Shown here in pieces: positions 16,351-16,854 of a stretch of 16,854 nt of DNA. Position numbers and translations under genes: made by a program. Each line of letters begins with the position of its first letter. Positions within the stretch are counted from its first letter, which is position 1. The notes under the pieces were generated by a model. It did not search any database. It saw nothing but the letters and a program-made list of their open reading frames with translations, and was not told the DNA's origin. Location of the stretch: contig NZ_CAMLHF010000117.1 in assembly GCF_946479715.1 (NCBI RefSeq), positions 1-16,854 on the forward strand, written 5' to 3'. Source of the DNA: an uncultured Pedobacter sp. (GTDB lineage Bacteria; Bacteroidota; Bacteroidia; Sphingobacteriales; Sphingobacteriaceae).

Positions 16351-16854
16351 AATTTTACTTTCAAAGTGATAGCTACCAGATCCAATTTCTTTAGTTGCAT
16401 CTGGCAATACGATCTTAGCTTTGGTATTTGCCGGTACTGTAACATCAAGTTTCAACAACCCATTTTCCAGTGTCCATGCAGATTTTACTGTGCCATAAAC
16501 AGTTTCTAATTCTGCCGAGGCATTGGTTATTTTTCCGCCTGGTTTAGGCGCAATTACAATAGACTTATATCCCGGCTGATCAGCTACCGAATTGATTCCT
16601 GCAATTGTTCTATACATCCAGTCACCTATCGCACCATAAGCATAGTGATTATAAGAGTTCATATCAGGAGTTTGAAAAGACCCATCAGGTTTAATGCCAT
16701 CCCATCTTTCCCATATCGTAGTAGCACCCATTTTTACAGGGTATAACCAGGAAGGATAGGTTTCCTGCATAAGCAACGTATAGGCAACATCTGTATATCC
16801 AAAACGTGACAACACATGACAGAGATAAGGTGTTCCCAAAAATCCGGTTGTGAG
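16348..16854 (-). CDS. C-terminal part of a second GH78 alpha-L-rhamnosidase (runs off the window)
   Basis: The open frame continues through the right edge, giving 168 C-terminal residues without a true start; the TTG at 16839 is only an internal codon. The sequence parallels the end of the first rhamnosidase. QETYPSWLYPVKMGATTIWERWDG corresponds to QDTYPSWGWWIVNGATTLYENWDI there, including the likely general-base Glu in TTIWERW. SYNHYAYGAIGDWMYRTIAGI corresponds to SLNHMMFGEIGGWFFKGLGGI. A C-terminal beta-sandwich with ITNASAELETVYGTVKSAW ends in SGSYHFESKI. The two proteins are clearly homologous but well diverged, so they probably differ in specificity and are not a recent duplication. It is convergent with susD and shares its terminator. 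Whether the missing part is intact cannot be judged. Confidence 0.9.
   Translation of the reverse strand, partial: LTTGFLGTPYLCHVLSRFGYTDVAYTLLMQETYPSWLYPVKMGATTIWERWDGIKPDGSFQTPDMNSYNHYAYGAIGDWMYRTIAGINSVADQPGYKSIVIAPKPGGKITNASAELETVYGTVKSAWTLENGLLKLDVTVPANTKAKIVLPDATKEIGSGSYHFESKI

Noticed and set aside
16839..16854. TTG at 16839 as the start of a short independent gene
   Set aside because: The frame stays open to the window edge and the protein aligns to the interior of a GH78 domain, so it is a truncated view of a longer gene.
1..16854. CRISPR array, tRNA/rRNA gene, insertion sequence or phage element
   Set aside because: I saw no regularly spaced repeats, tRNA cloverleaf, transposase-like protein or terminal inverted repeats. 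The only long palindrome (16303-16350) is explained as a terminator.

Overview
The window looks like chromosomal DNA from a member of the Bacteroidota, most likely the Sphingobacteriaceae (Pedobacter or Mucilaginibacter type). The reasons are a SusC/SusD outer-membrane pair, start sites without Shine-Dalgarno sequences, a TAnnTTTG-type -7 promoter element, moderately AT-rich DNA, and a rhamnose pathway built from RhaI and a fused aldolase-dehydrogenase. The genus is inferred from protein style only.

Layout. Bases 2-328 are the 3' end of an unrecognised protein on the + strand. A DMT/EamA-family permease follows (425-1372). From 11189 down to 1427 all genes lie on the - strand and form an L-rhamnose utilisation cluster. 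In transcription order these are a secreted GH78 alpha-L-rhamnosidase, a GntR-type regulator with a LacI-like effector domain, RhaT (rhamnose/H+ symporter), RhaEW (rhamnulose-1-phosphate aldolase fused to a short-chain dehydrogenase), RhaI (rhamnose isomerase) and RhaB-type kinase. A hairpin with a T tract, lying inside the 3' end of the permease gene, ends the cluster. Together they would cleave rhamnosides outside the cytoplasm, import rhamnose, and convert it through rhamnulose and rhamnulose-1-phosphate to DHAP and lactaldehyde/lactate.

The 527-base gap 11190-11716 separates this cluster from a divergent + strand SusC/SusD operon (11717-16287). The gap holds a well-formed SAM-I (S-box) riboswitch at 11359-11463, oriented towards susC. 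Behind it, at 11554-11673, is a 39-codon Met/Cys-containing ORF that could be a leader peptide. A perfect 48-nt palindrome (16303-16350) closes the SusCD operon. It also ends a second, convergent GH78 rhamnosidase gene that runs off the right edge.

The main point of interest is that the SusCD transporter, although surrounded by rhamnosidase genes, is placed under a methionine/SAM-sensing RNA and is insulated on both sides. It may therefore import something linked to sulfur or methionine nutrition rather than (or as well as) rhamnosides. The riboswitch plus Met/Cys-containing small ORF could be a two-layer control element.
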